In this document: piece after piece, positions 37,239 to 45,690 of the stretch
Layout of the letters: the number at the start of each line of letters is the position of its first letter
Numbering within the stretch: the first letter of the stretch is position 1
NCBI RefSeq assembly: GCF_030062585.1
Contig: NZ_CP071935.1
Span: forward strand, 372,001 to 436,000
DNA length: 64,000 bases
Source: Helicobacter pylori
GTDB taxonomy: Bacteria > Campylobacterota > Campylobacteria > Campylobacterales > Helicobacteraceae
Reading direction: 5' to 3'
The notes under the pieces: generated by a model
Told to the model about the DNA's origin: nothing
Database searches by the model: none
The model's input: only the letters and a program-made list of their open reading frames with translations
Made by a program: the position numbers and the translations under genes

Positions 37239-37865
37239 CTAATGCTTCAAACAATCTTCAAACAGATATTGATGCTCGCCAGGTAAAGCGTCAAATAAGG
37301 CTTTGGCTAAATCTTGCATTTCTTTTAAGGCTTTATTACTGCTTCTTAAAGTCAATAAGTTTTGCAAACTCCTAGCGTTAATGCTATAGGCTAAATGCGT
37401 TTTATAGCTTTCAGGCATGGCGTATTTGGCTAAATCGTTTTTAATGTTATGCTCGCTCAATAAAACCCTGAGATTTTCCAAAGCTAAAACGCTCATTGCA
37501 TCCACTTTTTCATTATCCACGAACACTAAAAACTCTTTCGCTCTTTCTAAATTCGTTTCATTAAGGGGTAAAAAGCTCTCCACTTCTTTCAATTCCCTTA
37601 AAGTGTAGCGGCTTGATTTCACGCTCAAGCTCGCTATTCTATGCCGGCTCAATTCTTGCAACGCCCCCCTGCTCAAACCCTTGATTTCAAAATTGTAATA
37701 AAGATGCTCTAAAGTGGAAGAATGCCTGAAAATATTCCCCACCCTGTGGATGAGTTCTTTATCCTTACAACCGCCATCATCGCTGTATTCAAAACTCTGC
37801 CAGCAAGTGCGGATCGCTTGGCTCGCAATGTCTAAAGGGGTGTAATGCTTACAAATCACTTCCAT
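37239..37865 (-). CDS. thyX: Flavin-dependent thymidylate synthase
   Basis: ThyX methylates dUMP with methylene-tetrahydrofolate and FADH2; it is the only thymidylate synthase in H. pylori. The 208-residue protein has the signature RHRIASLSVKSSRY (RHR at 74-76, Ser and Arg at 84-86). It also has LEHLYYNFEIKGLSRGALQELSRHR for FAD binding and a C-terminal region with the conserved Arg (LTLRSS, LQNL). Length is typical. It is in line with glmS downstream of the same promoter direction, 21 bases away. Confidence 0.95.
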   Translation of the reverse strand: MEVICKHYTPLDIASQAIRTCWQSFEYSDDGGCKDKELIHRVGNIFRHSSTLEHLYYNFEIKGLSRGALQELSRHRIASLSVKSSRYTLRELKEVESFLPLNETNLERAKEFLVFVDNEKVDAMSVLALENLRVLLSEHNIKNDLAKYAMPESYKTHLAYSINARSLQNLLTLRSSNKALKEMQDLAKALFDALPGEHQYLFEDCLKH

Positions 37866-37886
37866 TATTTGACTCCTAATCGCTTT

Positions 37887-39680
37887 TTATTCCACAGTAA
37901 CGCTTTTAGCTAAGTTTCTTGGGTGATCCACATCATGATTTAGGCGCATAGCGATTTCTAAGGCTAAAAGTTGCATCGCTAAATTCATGCGGAAAAATTC
38001 TTCCATGTAGCTTTCGCTCTCTTCTAATTGGATAAAATCATCAGCAATTTCTAAAATTTCAGAGCTTAACACGCAAATCGTAGAATCCCTAGCGCTCAAT
38101 TCTTCAATATTGCTTTTGGTTTTATCAAATAACAGATGCTTAGACAATAAAGCAATGGTAAAAAGATTAGAATCCACTAGCGCAATAGGCCCATGCTTCA
38201 TTTCCGCGCTCGCATACCCCTCAGCGTGCAAGTAGCTGATTTCTTTAAGTTTTAACGCTCCTTCTAAAGCGAGCGGGTAAAACACATCGCGGCCGATATA
38301 AAAAAAGCCATGCCCATGCAAGTAGCGTTTGGATAGGCGCTTGATTTTTTCATGCAATTTAGGCTCTACTTTCATCGCATTCACGCTATTGAGCATGTTT
38401 TTAGCCTGGATTCTTTCTTCTTCTTTAGAGATCGTCCCTAGCTGTTTGCCTAGATACACGCTCAAAAGCCATAAAAGCATCACTTGCGAAGAAAACGCCT
38501 TAGTGGATGCCACACTCCTTTCTACCCCCGCTCTAATCAAAAGCGTGTGATCGCTGATGCGGCTCATCATGCTAAAAGGAGCGTTACACAAACTAATGGT
38601 TTTAAGCCCTTGGGCTTTGGCTAATTTTAAAGCCTCCAAAGTGTCAGCGGTTTCCCCGCTTTGAGAAATCGCTATAAAAAGCTCGTTAGGGTTGCTTTTA
38701 AAATGGGCGTAGCGGTATTCGCTCGCTAAAATGGCCCTCGCTCTTATTTTGGCTAACCTTTCAAACAAATACACGCTCGCCAAACTCGCATGGTAGCTGC
38801 TCCCGCAAGAACACAGCGTGATTTCATTCACATTCTCTAAAAATTCAGGATCAATCTCGCAATACACATTCAAGGCTTCCAAGCGCCCCTCTAAACACTC
38901 TAGCAAACTGCTATGCTGCTCATAAATCTCTTTTTCTAAATAATTCCTAAAATCCCCTTTAGAATAATCTTTATCCTCAAAAGCGTAATCTTTCATGTTT
39001 TCAATATTGTTTAAATCTTTAAAATTTTCTAAAGAAATCCGCCCCACGCTGTTTTCTTCTAAAATGACAAATTGATCCACTTTAGGGGCTAACACGCTCA
39101 AACTAGACGCAAAAAACACCCCATCCTTGCCCTTACCCACGACTAAAGGTGAAGAAGATTTAGCGTAAAAGAGGCTCTCTTTAGCCCTTTTATGGAGCAT
39201 TAAAATCGCATAACTCCCTTTTAAAAGGCTGATGCTTTTTTCAAAAGCTTTCAATAAATCGCTCTCGCTTTTAAGCGTTTCTTCTAATAAATGCGCAATG
39301 ACTTCCGTGTCCGTTTGGCTTAAAAACGCATGCCCTTTGTTTTCCAATTCTTTTTTCAAACTTGCGTAATTTTCAATGATGCCATTATGCACTAAGGCTA
39401 AATTTTCTGTAAAATGCGGGTGGGCGTTTGCGCTGCTTGGCTTGCCATGCGTGGCCCATCTGGTGTGAGCGATACTCACGCCAAAATTTAAAAACTCTTT
39501 ATTTTTAAGCTCTGTTCTAAGGTTTTCTAATTTCCCTTGAGTTTTAAACACTTCCAAACGATTGCCGCTCAATACGGCTAAACCCGCGCTGTCATAACCT
39601 CTGTATTCTAATTCCTTTAATCCCTCTAAAAGAACGGATTTTTTCTCGCTATCCCCTATATAACCTACAATCCCGCACAT
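37887..39680 (-). CDS. glmS: Glucosamine-fructose-6-phosphate aminotransferase (isomerising)
   Basis: GlmS makes glucosamine-6-phosphate for peptidoglycan and LPS. The 597-residue protein starts MCGIVGYIG with the catalytic Cys1 after Met removal. The glutaminase part contains [18 protein letters not shown] and HNGIIENY. Two SIS domains follow ([40 protein letters not shown]) and the end is [12 protein letters not shown]. No glmS ribozyme-like structure is expected or seen. It is directly preceded by a small coiled gene with no gap. Confidence 0.97.
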   Translation of the reverse strand: MCGIVGYIGDSEKKSVLLEGLKELEYRGYDSAGLAVLSGNRLEVFKTQGKLENLRTELKNKEFLNFGVSIAHTRWATHGKPSSANAHPHFTENLALVHNGIIENYASLKKELENKGHAFLSQTDTEVIAHLLEETLKSESDLLKAFEKSISLLKGSYAILMLHKRAKESLFYAKSSSPLVVGKGKDGVFFASSLSVLAPKVDQFVILEENSVGRISLENFKDLNNIENMKDYAFEDKDYSKGDFRNYLEKEIYEQHSSLLECLEGRLEALNVYCEIDPEFLENVNEITLCSCGSSYHASLASVYLFERLAKIRARAILASEYRYAHFKSNPNELFIAISQSGETADTLEALKLAKAQGLKTISLCNAPFSMMSRISDHTLLIRAGVERSVASTKAFSSQVMLLWLLSVYLGKQLGTISKEEERIQAKNMLNSVNAMKVEPKLHEKIKRLSKRYLHGHGFFYIGRDVFYPLALEGALKLKEISYLHAEGYASAEMKHGPIALVDSNLFTIALLSKHLLFDKTKSNIEELSARDSTICVLSSEILEIADDFIQLEESESYMEEFFRMNLAMQLLALEIAMRLNHDVDHPRNLAKSVTVE

Positions 39681-39920
39681 TTAAAACACCAATAACCCTT
39701 TTTTGATTTTATTTAAAGCGTTAATAAGCTCCTTCAATCGCTCCACTTCTTCGCTTAATTGCGTAAAAAACGCTTCATTCACGCCCTTTGGCATGTCCAT
39801 GCTCCCTCTTTTAATTTCAATGAAATCCCCCAAACTCAAATCCGCTAATTTTAAAAGCATTTCAATTTCATTTTGCGAATCTTCAATATCCGCTAAAATC
39901 TTGCGTATTTTTTCAAACAT
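39681..39920 (-). CDS. Conserved small coiled-coil protein of unknown function
   Basis: The 79-residue acidic/basic helical protein (FEKIRKILADIEDSQNEIEML, then FTQLSEEVERLKELINALNKIKKG) looks like a two-helix coiled coil. No signal or membrane segment is present. Its stop directly abuts the glmS start, so they are probably co-translated. I do not recognise a family, but its place before glmS is conserved in H. pylori as I recall it. Confidence 0.7.
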   Translation of the reverse strand: MFEKIRKILADIEDSQNEIEMLLKLADLSLGDFIEIKRGSMDMPKGVNEAFFTQLSEEVERLKELINALNKIKKGLLVF

Positions 39921-39962
39921 GTGATCGCCTTTAATTTAGAATGCTCCATGATAGCTAAACTA

Positions 39963-40505
39963 TTAAATTATTAAACTATCAATGATGTTTTCTAAAATCT
40001 GTTTGACTTTGGCGTGGTTTTCTTTAAATTGCTTATGCGCGTTAAGTCCTGCATGGTTACTCACGCAAAAAATCCCTTTAGCCTTTAAAGAAAACGCCTT
40101 AGCCACGCTTAAAACGCTAAAAAACTCCATGTTTTCTAATAAAACGCCCTTTTGAACCATTTTTTTAGCGAACATTTCGCCGGTGTGGATATAGTTACTG
40201 CTGTTGACGCACACCCTTTCAAACAGAGCCTGCTCTTTAGTTTCTATGTGAATGGAATTATCCAAAGGCGTGTAGCTGTTTAAATGACTAAAACTCTCTT
40301 CAATTTGATAGCCGCAAACGCTTTCAAACACGCTTAAAAGCTCCATTTCTGGGCTATAACTCCCCGCGCTCCCTATAAAAATAAGGCTTTCTGTATCAGG
40401 GTTTTTTAAACACATTCTCGTTAAATTAATCGCACTCTCTATCAAACCCACACCAATAGGCACCGCCCCTTTTAAAGTTTCATTCCTTCCCGCACAAAGC
40501 AGCAT
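39963..40505 (-). CDS. punB: Purine nucleoside phosphorylase-like protein
   Basis: The 180-residue protein has the nucleoside phosphorylase/MTA-hydrolase fold. Seen are MLLCAGRNETLKGAVPIGVGLIESAI, IFIGSAGSYSPEMELLSVFES and, near the C-terminus, VSNHAGLNAHKQF, where SNHAG replaces the usual catalytic SD-x-A/AG segment. It is shorter than full-size phosphorylases. I chose the ATG at 40505 (AAAAGGA five bases upstream) over a TTG further out, because homology starts at MLLCAG. The gene is divergent from dnaA across oriC1. Confidence 0.75.
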   Translation of the reverse strand: MLLCAGRNETLKGAVPIGVGLIESAINLTRMCLKNPDTESLIFIGSAGSYSPEMELLSVFESVCGYQIEESFSHLNSYTPLDNSIHIETKEQALFERVCVNSSNYIHTGEMFAKKMVQKGVLLENMEFFSVLSVAKAFSLKAKGIFCVSNHAGLNAHKQFKENHAKVKQILENIIDSLII

Positions 40506-40592
40506 GAAAATCCTTTTTTTCGCATCTATTAGCTTATTATAAAGCAAACATTATAGACAAACCCTTAAAAGAAACACCTTAATTTTAAGGCT

Positions 40593-40645
40593 TCATTCAC
40601 ATTTCATTCACATGTTATTCCTTTTTCATTCACCACTTATTCACG
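40593..40645 (+). other. oriC1: DnaA box cluster upstream of dnaA
   Basis: Four DnaA boxes lie on the same strand: TCATTCACA (40593-40601), TCATTCACA (40604-40612), TCATTCACC (40626-40634) and TTATTCACG (40637-40645). The starts are 11, 22 and 11 bases apart. They match the H. pylori box (TCATTCAC) and lie just before the dnaA promoter, so they should also let DnaA control its own gene. The H. pylori origin is known to be bipartite around dnaA. Confidence 0.88.
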
Positions 40646-40646
40646 C

Positions 40647-40652
40647 TATAAT
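40647..40652 (+). promoter_or_regulatory. dnaA -10 box, predicting a leaderless transcript
   Basis: TATAAT (40647-40652) ends only six bases before the dnaA ATG (40659). A start at the normal distance falls on the A of ATG, and no ribosome site is present. Confidence 0.75.
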
Positions 40653-40658
40653 AACGCC

Positions 40659-42026
40659 ATGGATACCAACAACAATATTGAAAAAGAAATCTTGGCGCTA
40701 GCCAAACAAAAAGTTAGTCTCATAGAGTATGAAAATTACTTTAGCCAACTCAAATACAACCCTAACGCGAGCAAGAGCGATATTGCCTTTTTTTATGCCC
40801 CCAACCAAGTCTTATGCACCACGATTACGGCTAAATACGGTGCGTTGCTTAAAGAAATTTTAAGCCAGAATAAAGTCGGCATGCATTTAGCCCATAGCGT
40901 GGATGTGCGTATTGAAGTAGCGCCTAAAATCCAAATTAGCGCCCAATCTAATATCAATTACAAAGCGGTAAAAACGAGCGTCAAAGACTCTTACACTTTT
41001 GAAAATTTTGTCGTAGGCTCATGCAATAACACCGTTTATGAAATCGCTAAAAAAGTCGCCCAAAGCGATACCCCCCCTTATAACCCGGTGCTTTTTTATG
41101 GCGGCACAGGGTTAGGCAAAACGCACATTTTAAACGCTATCGGTAACCATGCCCTAGAAAAGCATAAAAAAGTCGTGTTAGTCACTTCAGAAGATTTTTT
41201 GACAGACTTTTTAAAGCATTTAGACAACAAAACCATGGATTCTTTTAAAGCAAAATACCGCCATTGCGACTTTTTCTTGTTAGATGACGCTCAATTTTTG
41301 CAAGGAAAACCCAAGCTAGAAGAAGAATTTTTCCACACTTTCAACGAATTGCACGCCAACAGCAAACAAATCGTATTGATTTCAGACCGATCGCCTAAAA
41401 ACATCGCCGGCTTAGAAGATCGCTTAAAATCGCGCTTTGAATGGGGGATAACCGCCAAAGTCATGCCCCCTGATTTAGAAACCAAACTTTCCATTGTCAA
41501 ACAAAAATGCCAGCTCAATCAAATCACTTTGCCTGAAGAGGTGATGGAATACATCGCCCAACACATCAGCGACAATATCCGCCAAATGGAAGGCGCGATC
41601 ATTAAAATCAGCGTGAACGCGAACTTAATGAACGCTCCCATTGATTTGAACCTCGCTAAAACCGTTTTAGAAGATTTGCAAAAAGATCATGCTGAAGGCT
41701 CAAGCTTGGAAAATATCTTGCTCGCTGTCGCGCAAAGCTTGAATCTCAAATCCAGCGAAATCAAAGTCTCTTCGCGCCAAAAAAATGTCGCTCTGGCTAG
41801 AAAATTAGTCGTGTATTTCGCCAGGCTTTATACCCCTAACCCCACGCTTTCGCTCGCTCAATTTTTAGATTTAAAGGATCATTCAAGCATTTCTAAAATG
41901 TATTCTAGCGTTAAAAAAATGCTTGAAGAAGAAAAAAGCCCTTTTATCTTAAGCCTTAGAGAAGAAATCAAAAACCGCCTGAACGAATTGAACGACAAAA
42001 AAACCGCTTTCAATTCAAGTGAATGA
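40659..42026 (+). CDS. dnaA: Chromosomal replication initiator DnaA
   Basis: DnaA binds origin boxes and melts the DNA. The 455-residue protein has the N-terminal interaction domain, a short linker, and the AAA+ core with GGTGLGKTHIL near residue 148, Walker B FFLLDDAQFL near 207 and the LEDRLKSRFEWG arginine region. The C-terminal helix-turn-helix reads VSSRQKNVALARKLVVYFA and DLKDHSSISKMYSSVKKM. The signature Asp-His-Ser/Thr-Ser/Thr box-binding loop is kept. It is flanked by box clusters on both sides. Confidence 0.97.
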   Translation: MDTNNNIEKEILALAKQKVSLIEYENYFSQLKYNPNASKSDIAFFYAPNQVLCTTITAKYGALLKEILSQNKVGMHLAHSVDVRIEVAPKIQISAQSNINYKAVKTSVKDSYTFENFVVGSCNNTVYEIAKKVAQSDTPPYNPVLFYGGTGLGKTHILNAIGNHALEKHKKVVLVTSEDFLTDFLKHLDNKTMDSFKAKYRHCDFFLLDDAQFLQGKPKLEEEFFHTFNELHANSKQIVLISDRSPKNIAGLEDRLKSRFEWGITAKVMPPDLETKLSIVKQKCQLNQITLPEEVMEYIAQHISDNIRQMEGAIIKISVNANLMNAPIDLNLAKTVLEDLQKDHAEGSSLENILLAVAQSLNLKSSEIKVSSRQKNVALARKLVVYFARLYTPNPTLSLAQFLDLKDHSSISKMYSSVKKMLEEEKSPFILSLREEIKNRLNELNDKKTAFNSSE

Positions 42027-42200
42027 AAAAAGGCTTATCAAAAAGCGTTTCATTCACTTTTTTTCAAATCCTACAACCCCCATAAAAACGCGCACCTCTA
42101 AAGCTTTTTAATTTTTCATTCCATCCATTCACGCCCCTACTACTGTTACTAATTATTATTAATTAAAGTGTTACCTATCTATAACTTATTGATAACTTTT
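42018..42200 (+). other. oriC2: DnaA boxes and A/T-rich unwinding region between dnaA and comH
   Basis: Box-like sites are AGTGAATGA (42018-42026, reverse orientation, overlapping the dnaA stop), TCATTCACT (42050-42058) and CCATTCACG (42125-42133). They are followed by an A/T-rich stretch (about 42143-42200: ACTAATTATTATTAATTAAAG and on) suited to unwinding. The dnaA-comH gap is where the H. pylori unwinding element has been mapped. Confidence 0.82.
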
Positions 42201-42219
42201 ACTAAACCTTTTTTTAAGA

Positions 42220-42225
42220 TATAAT
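42220..42225 (+). promoter_or_regulatory. comH -10 box
   Basis: TATAAT at 42220-42225 gives a start near 42232; AAAAAGGA precedes the ATG at 42255. Confidence 0.65.
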
Positions 42226-42254
42226 CCAAAAATCCAAAATAAAAAGGAATAAGC

Positions 42255-43694
42255 ATGAAAAAAACCCTTTGTCTGTCTTTCTTTCTGACTTTCTCTAACC
42301 CTCTTCAAGCCCTTGTGATCGAGCTTTTAGAAGAGATCAAAACTTCCCCGCATAAAGGCACTTTTAAGGCTAAAGTCCTTGATTCTAAAGAACCAAGACA
42401 AGTTTTAGGCATTTATAATATCTCCCCACACAAAAAACTCACGCTCACAATCACTCACATATCTACTGCAATTGTTTATCAACCCCTTGATGAAAAACTT
42501 TCTTTAGAAACGACCTTAAACCCTAACCGCCCTACTATCCCTAGAAACACCCAAATTGTTTTTTCTTCAAAAGAATTGAAAGAAGCGCACGCACACCAAA
42601 TGCTTTCTTTAAATGCACCCATGCAAAAACCACAAAATAAACCCAGCTCATCGCAACAACCTTCTCAAAACTTTTCTTACCCAGAGCCCAAACTAGGCTC
42701 TAAAAACTCTAAAAACAGCCTTTTACAGCCTTTAGCAATTCCTAGCAAAATAAGTCCTACTAACGAAACTCAAACGCCAACAAACGACACTAAACCCCCT
42801 TTAAAACATTCTTCAGAAGATCAAGAAAACAACCTCTTTATAACGCCACCCACTGAAAAAACGCTCCCTAATAACACCCCTAACGCTGATATTGATGAAA
42901 ACAATGAAAGCAACGAAAATAGGGACAATGTGGAAAAACAAGCCGTTAGAGATGCTAATATTAAAGAATTTGCGTGCGGGAAGTGGGTTTATGATGATGA
43001 AAATTTACAAGCCTATCGCCCAAGCATTTTAAAACGCGTTGATGAAGACAAACAGACTGCGACAGATATTACCCCTTGCGATTACAGCACCGCTGAAAAT
43101 AAAAGCGGTAAAATCACTACCCCCTATACTAAAATCTCTGTTCATAAAACAGAGCCTTTAGAAGAGCCACAAACTTTTGAAGCTAAAAACAATTTCGCCA
43201 TTCTTCAAGCCAGAAGCTCTACAGAAAAATGCAAAAGGGCTAGAGCAAGAAAAGACGGCACGACTAGGCAATGCTATCTAATAGAAGAGCCTTTAAAACA
43301 AGCGTGGGAGAGTGAGTATGAAATCACCACGCAATTAGTGAAAGCCATTTATGAGCGCCCCAAACAAGACGATCAAGTAGAGCCAACTTTTTATGAAACC
43401 AGCGAATTGGCTTATTCTTCCACACGAAAAAGCGAAATAACGCGCAATGAATTGAATTTGAATGAAAAATTCATGGAATTTGTGGAAGTGTATGAGGGGC
43501 ATTATTTGAACGATATAGTCAAAGAAAGCAGTGAATACAAAGAATGGGTTAAAAACCATGTGCGCTTTAAAGAAGGGGTGTGCATGGTTTTAGAAATAGA
43601 AGAGCAACCACGAGCCAAAAGCACGCCTTTGAGTATCGAAAACTCTCGTGTGGTTTGTGTCAAAAAGGGGAATTATTTATTCAACGAAGTTTAA
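42255..43694 (+). CDS. comH: Competence protein ComH
   Basis: ComH is a periplasmic DNA-binding protein needed to pull transforming DNA into the H. pylori periplasm. The 479-residue protein has a signal peptide (MKKTLCLSFFLTFSNPLQA). A long disordered Pro/Ser/Asn/Gln-rich stretch follows (about residues 120-230), then a basic/acidic C-terminal domain with cysteines (FACGKWVYDDE, TEKCKRARARKDGTTRQCYLIEE). It follows oriC2 and stops two bases before the CCA end of the convergent tRNA-Phe. Together with the comB genes at 17.9-21.9 kb it covers most of the uptake machinery. Confidence 0.85.
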   Translation: MKKTLCLSFFLTFSNPLQALVIELLEEIKTSPHKGTFKAKVLDSKEPRQVLGIYNISPHKKLTLTITHISTAIVYQPLDEKLSLETTLNPNRPTIPRNTQIVFSSKELKEAHAHQMLSLNAPMQKPQNKPSSSQQPSQNFSYPEPKLGSKNSKNSLLQPLAIPSKISPTNETQTPTNDTKPPLKHSSEDQENNLFITPPTEKTLPNNTPNADIDENNESNENRDNVEKQAVRDANIKEFACGKWVYDDENLQAYRPSILKRVDEDKQTATDITPCDYSTAENKSGKITTPYTKISVHKTEPLEEPQTFEAKNNFAILQARSSTEKCKRARARKDGTTRQCYLIEEPLKQAWESEYEITTQLVKAIYERPKQDDQVEPTFYETSELAYSSTRKSEITRNELNLNEKFMEFVEVYEGHYLNDIVKESSEYKEWVKNHVRFKEGVCMVLEIEEQPRAKSTPLSIENSRVVCVKKGNYLFNEV

Positions 43695-43696
43695 GA

Positions 43697-43772
43697 TGGT
43701 GGCTTGAGGCGGAATCGAACCACCGACACGAAGATTTTCAGTCTTCTGCTCTACCGACTGAGCTATCAAGCC
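43697..43772 (-). tRNA. tRNA-Phe (GAA anticodon)
   Basis: The 76-nt minus-strand sequence starts GGCTTGATAGCTCAGTCGG and ends with encoded CCA. Acceptor arms GGCTTGA and TCAAGCC pair fully. The anticodon stem AAGAC/ATCTT region surrounds CTGAAAA with GAA, and the T loop has GGTTCGATTCC. The CCA is genomic and lies two bases from the comH stop. Confidence 0.97.
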
Positions 43773-43841
43773 AAGCAAAAGATAATTATTACATAAAAAA
43801 GGTAAAACAAAGCTTAATTTTTAAAAAAATGACTAAAAAGA

Positions 43842-43847
43842 TATAAT
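43842..43847 (+). promoter_or_regulatory. xth -10 box
   Basis: TATAAT at 43842-43847; start near 43854, 20 bases before the ATG; ACAAGGA is the ribosome site. Confidence 0.65.
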
Positions 43848-43873
43848 TCACTCAAAATCAAACAAGGATTAAA

Positions 43874-44626
43874 ATGAAATTGATTTCATGGAATGTGAAC
43901 GGGTTAAGAGCTTGCATGACTAAGGGCTTTATGGATTTTTTTAATAGCGTTGATGCAGATGTTTTTTGCATTCAAGAATCTAAAATGCAACAAGAACAAA
44001 ACACCTTTGAATTTAAAGGGTATTTTGATTTTTGGAATTGCGCGATTAAAAAGGGCTATTCTGGGGTGGTAACTTTCACTAAAAAAGAGCCTTTAAGCGT
44101 GAGCTATGGCATTGATATGGAAGAGCATGACAAAGAGGGGCGCGTGGTAACTTGCGAATTTGAGTCGTTTTATTTAGTGAATGTTTATACCCCTAATTCC
44201 CAACAAGCCCTATCTAGGCTTAGTTATCGCATGAGTTGGGAAGTGGAATTCAGAAAATTTTTAAAAGCTTTAGAATTGAAAAAACCGGTCATTGTATGCG
44301 GGGATTTGAATGTGGCCCACAATGAAATTGATTTAGAAAACCCCAAAACCAACCGAAAAAATGCCGGCTTTAGCGATGAAGAGAGGGAAAAATTCAGCGA
44401 GCTTTTGAACGCTGGTTTTATTGACACTTTCCGTTATTTTTACCCCAACAAAGAAAAGGCTTATACCTGGTGGAGTTACATGCAACAAGCAAGGGACAAA
44501 AACATTGGTTGGCGCATTGATTATTTTCTATGCTCTAATCCTTTAAAAACACGCTTAAAAGACGCTTTAATCTATAAAGATATTTTAGGGAGTGATCATT
44601 GTCCGGTGGGGTTGGAATTAGTTTAA
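43874..44626 (+). CDS. xth: Exodeoxyribonuclease III (AP endonuclease)
   Basis: It nicks DNA at abasic sites in base-excision repair. The 250-residue protein shows the ExoIII motifs: SWNVNGLRACMTKGF, CIQESKMQ (metal Glu), the Tyr in VNVYTPN, CGDLNVAHNEIDLENP and the terminal GSDHCPVGLEL with the catalytic Asp-His pair. Length is standard. Its stop overlaps the convergent outer-membrane gene by four bases. Confidence 0.95.
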   Translation: MKLISWNVNGLRACMTKGFMDFFNSVDADVFCIQESKMQQEQNTFEFKGYFDFWNCAIKKGYSGVVTFTKKEPLSVSYGIDMEEHDKEGRVVTCEFESFYLVNVYTPNSQQALSRLSYRMSWEVEFRKFLKALELKKPVIVCGDLNVAHNEIDLENPKTNRKNAGFSDEEREKFSELLNAGFIDTFRYFYPNKEKAYTWWSYMQQARDKNIGWRIDYFLCSNPLKTRLKDALIYKDILGSDHCPVGLELV

Positions 44627-45258
44627 AGGTAGAAAGTGTGCGAAATAAAGACGGAAAAAAGCCTTACAAAGGGTGAGTCGTATTCAAAAGCAAAAGGCCA
44701 TTTGACTCCCACTTCAATACTAGCGTCATGGTGGAATAGCACGGTTTGGAATTTAAACCCCACTAAACCTAGCATCCTAAAATTGGAAGTTTTGAGCGAA
44801 AACCCTTGAATGCTGCGCCAATCGTCAATGATGAAATTCGCGCTGTGTTTGGAAATCGTCCATGTGTTTTCAGCAACTTGCATGCCATAAAAAAGAGAAA
44901 ATACATACAAGGGGTTCTTATTGTATTCTACGATCAAATCCCCTCCAAAGCCGTAAGTGAACATGTTCGCTTGAGCACCCGTTCTTTTATTGAGAATGAC
45001 ATTCCCATAATCCATAAAAAAATAATAGCGCGAATAAAACCAGTAGTTAGTGGGGTTAATCTCCCAGCCTAAAGAAAAGCTCGCCCCTTCAATCGTGCGT
45101 TTGAGATCGTTGTATTTTTTCATGATCATTTTCCCTACCTGGTATTGAGAAGCCACATAAAAACGGCTTTTGGCTTGCGTAAGGGTAGGGCTTAAAAAAC
45201 AAACGCTTAAAAATAAAGGGGTTACTTTTTTAAATAAATCCTTTGAAAAAAATTTCAC
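44623..45258 (-). CDS. Small outer-membrane beta-barrel protein
   Basis: The 211-residue protein has a signal peptide (LFLSVCFLSPTLTQA) and then alternating aromatic strands (SRFYVASQYQVGKM, YWFYSRYYFFMDYG, MFTYGFGGDLIVEY). It ends SVFISHTFYL, a pattern shared with the C-terminal barrel of H. pylori Hop/Hor/Hof proteins. It is short for a porin, more like an 8- or 10-strand barrel. The exact family member is not identified. It follows the small lipoprotein gene by three bases, so both may be made together as envelope proteins. Confidence 0.72.
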   Translation of the reverse strand: MKFFSKDLFKKVTPLFLSVCFLSPTLTQAKSRFYVASQYQVGKMIMKKYNDLKRTIEGASFSLGWEINPTNYWFYSRYYFFMDYGNVILNKRTGAQANMFTYGFGGDLIVEYNKNPLYVFSLFYGMQVAENTWTISKHSANFIIDDWRSIQGFSLKTSNFRMLGLVGFKFQTVLFHHDASIEVGVKWPFAFEYDSPFVRLFSVFISHTFYL

Positions 45259-45261
45259 ACT

Positions 45262-45609
45262 TTAATACTTCCTGTTGAGCGGGGAGTTAAGATTGTCTTG
45301 GTGGTTAGTGGCTCGTTGCAAAACATTGTTCGTTCTTTTTTGCGAAGGATCAGCGTTTTCTTCATTATTGATTTCATCAATTTTATTTTCGTTATTGATC
45401 AGATCATTCACCTCTTTAGTGGCTTTTTCATCTTCTTCTTCATGCTCAATCTTTTTTATATCCTTATTCGCTTGATTGATTGGATTGTTTTGAGTGGTTT
45501 TAGTGTTGTTTTGGTGCGATTGGGACGATTTTTTAGGCTCGTCTTTGCATGCGCTCAACAGGCTTAAAACAAAAGAGATAGCAATAAAATGAGTGATTTT
45601 AGATTTCAT
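45262..45609 (-). CDS. Small charged lipoprotein
   Basis: The 115-residue protein has a lipoprotein signal ending LSLLSACKDEP (Leu-Ser-Ala-Cys). A very polar Asn/Glu/Lys/Gln-rich chain follows with no predicted fold (KKIEHEEEDEKATKEVNDL). It is likely a flexible envelope lipoprotein. I chose the ATG at 45609 rather than a TTG one codon upstream; AAGGAAA lies about ten bases before. It is divergent from recG and linked to the barrel gene downstream. Function unknown. Confidence 0.72.
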   Translation of the reverse strand: MKSKITHFIAISFVLSLLSACKDEPKKSSQSHQNNTKTTQNNPINQANKDIKKIEHEEEDEKATKEVNDLINNENKIDEINNEENADPSQKRTNNVLQRATNHQDNLNSPLNRKY

Positions 45610-45633
45610 CAATTAAATTTCCTTAAGTCAATG

Positions 45634-45639
45634 TATAAT
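45634..45639 (+). promoter_or_regulatory. recG -10 box
   Basis: TATAAT at 45634-45639; start near 45646, 45 bases before the recG TTG. Confidence 0.55.
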
Positions 45640-45690
45640 TTGATTATCTTATCATAAAAACGATTAAGGATTGGCTAGGGTAAGAACAAA

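Noticed and set aside
43580-43846. An 88-residue frame across the comH end and tRNA-Phe
   Set aside because: Its core (WWLEAESNHRHEDFQSS) is the antisense of the tRNA; such frames are a known annotation artefact.
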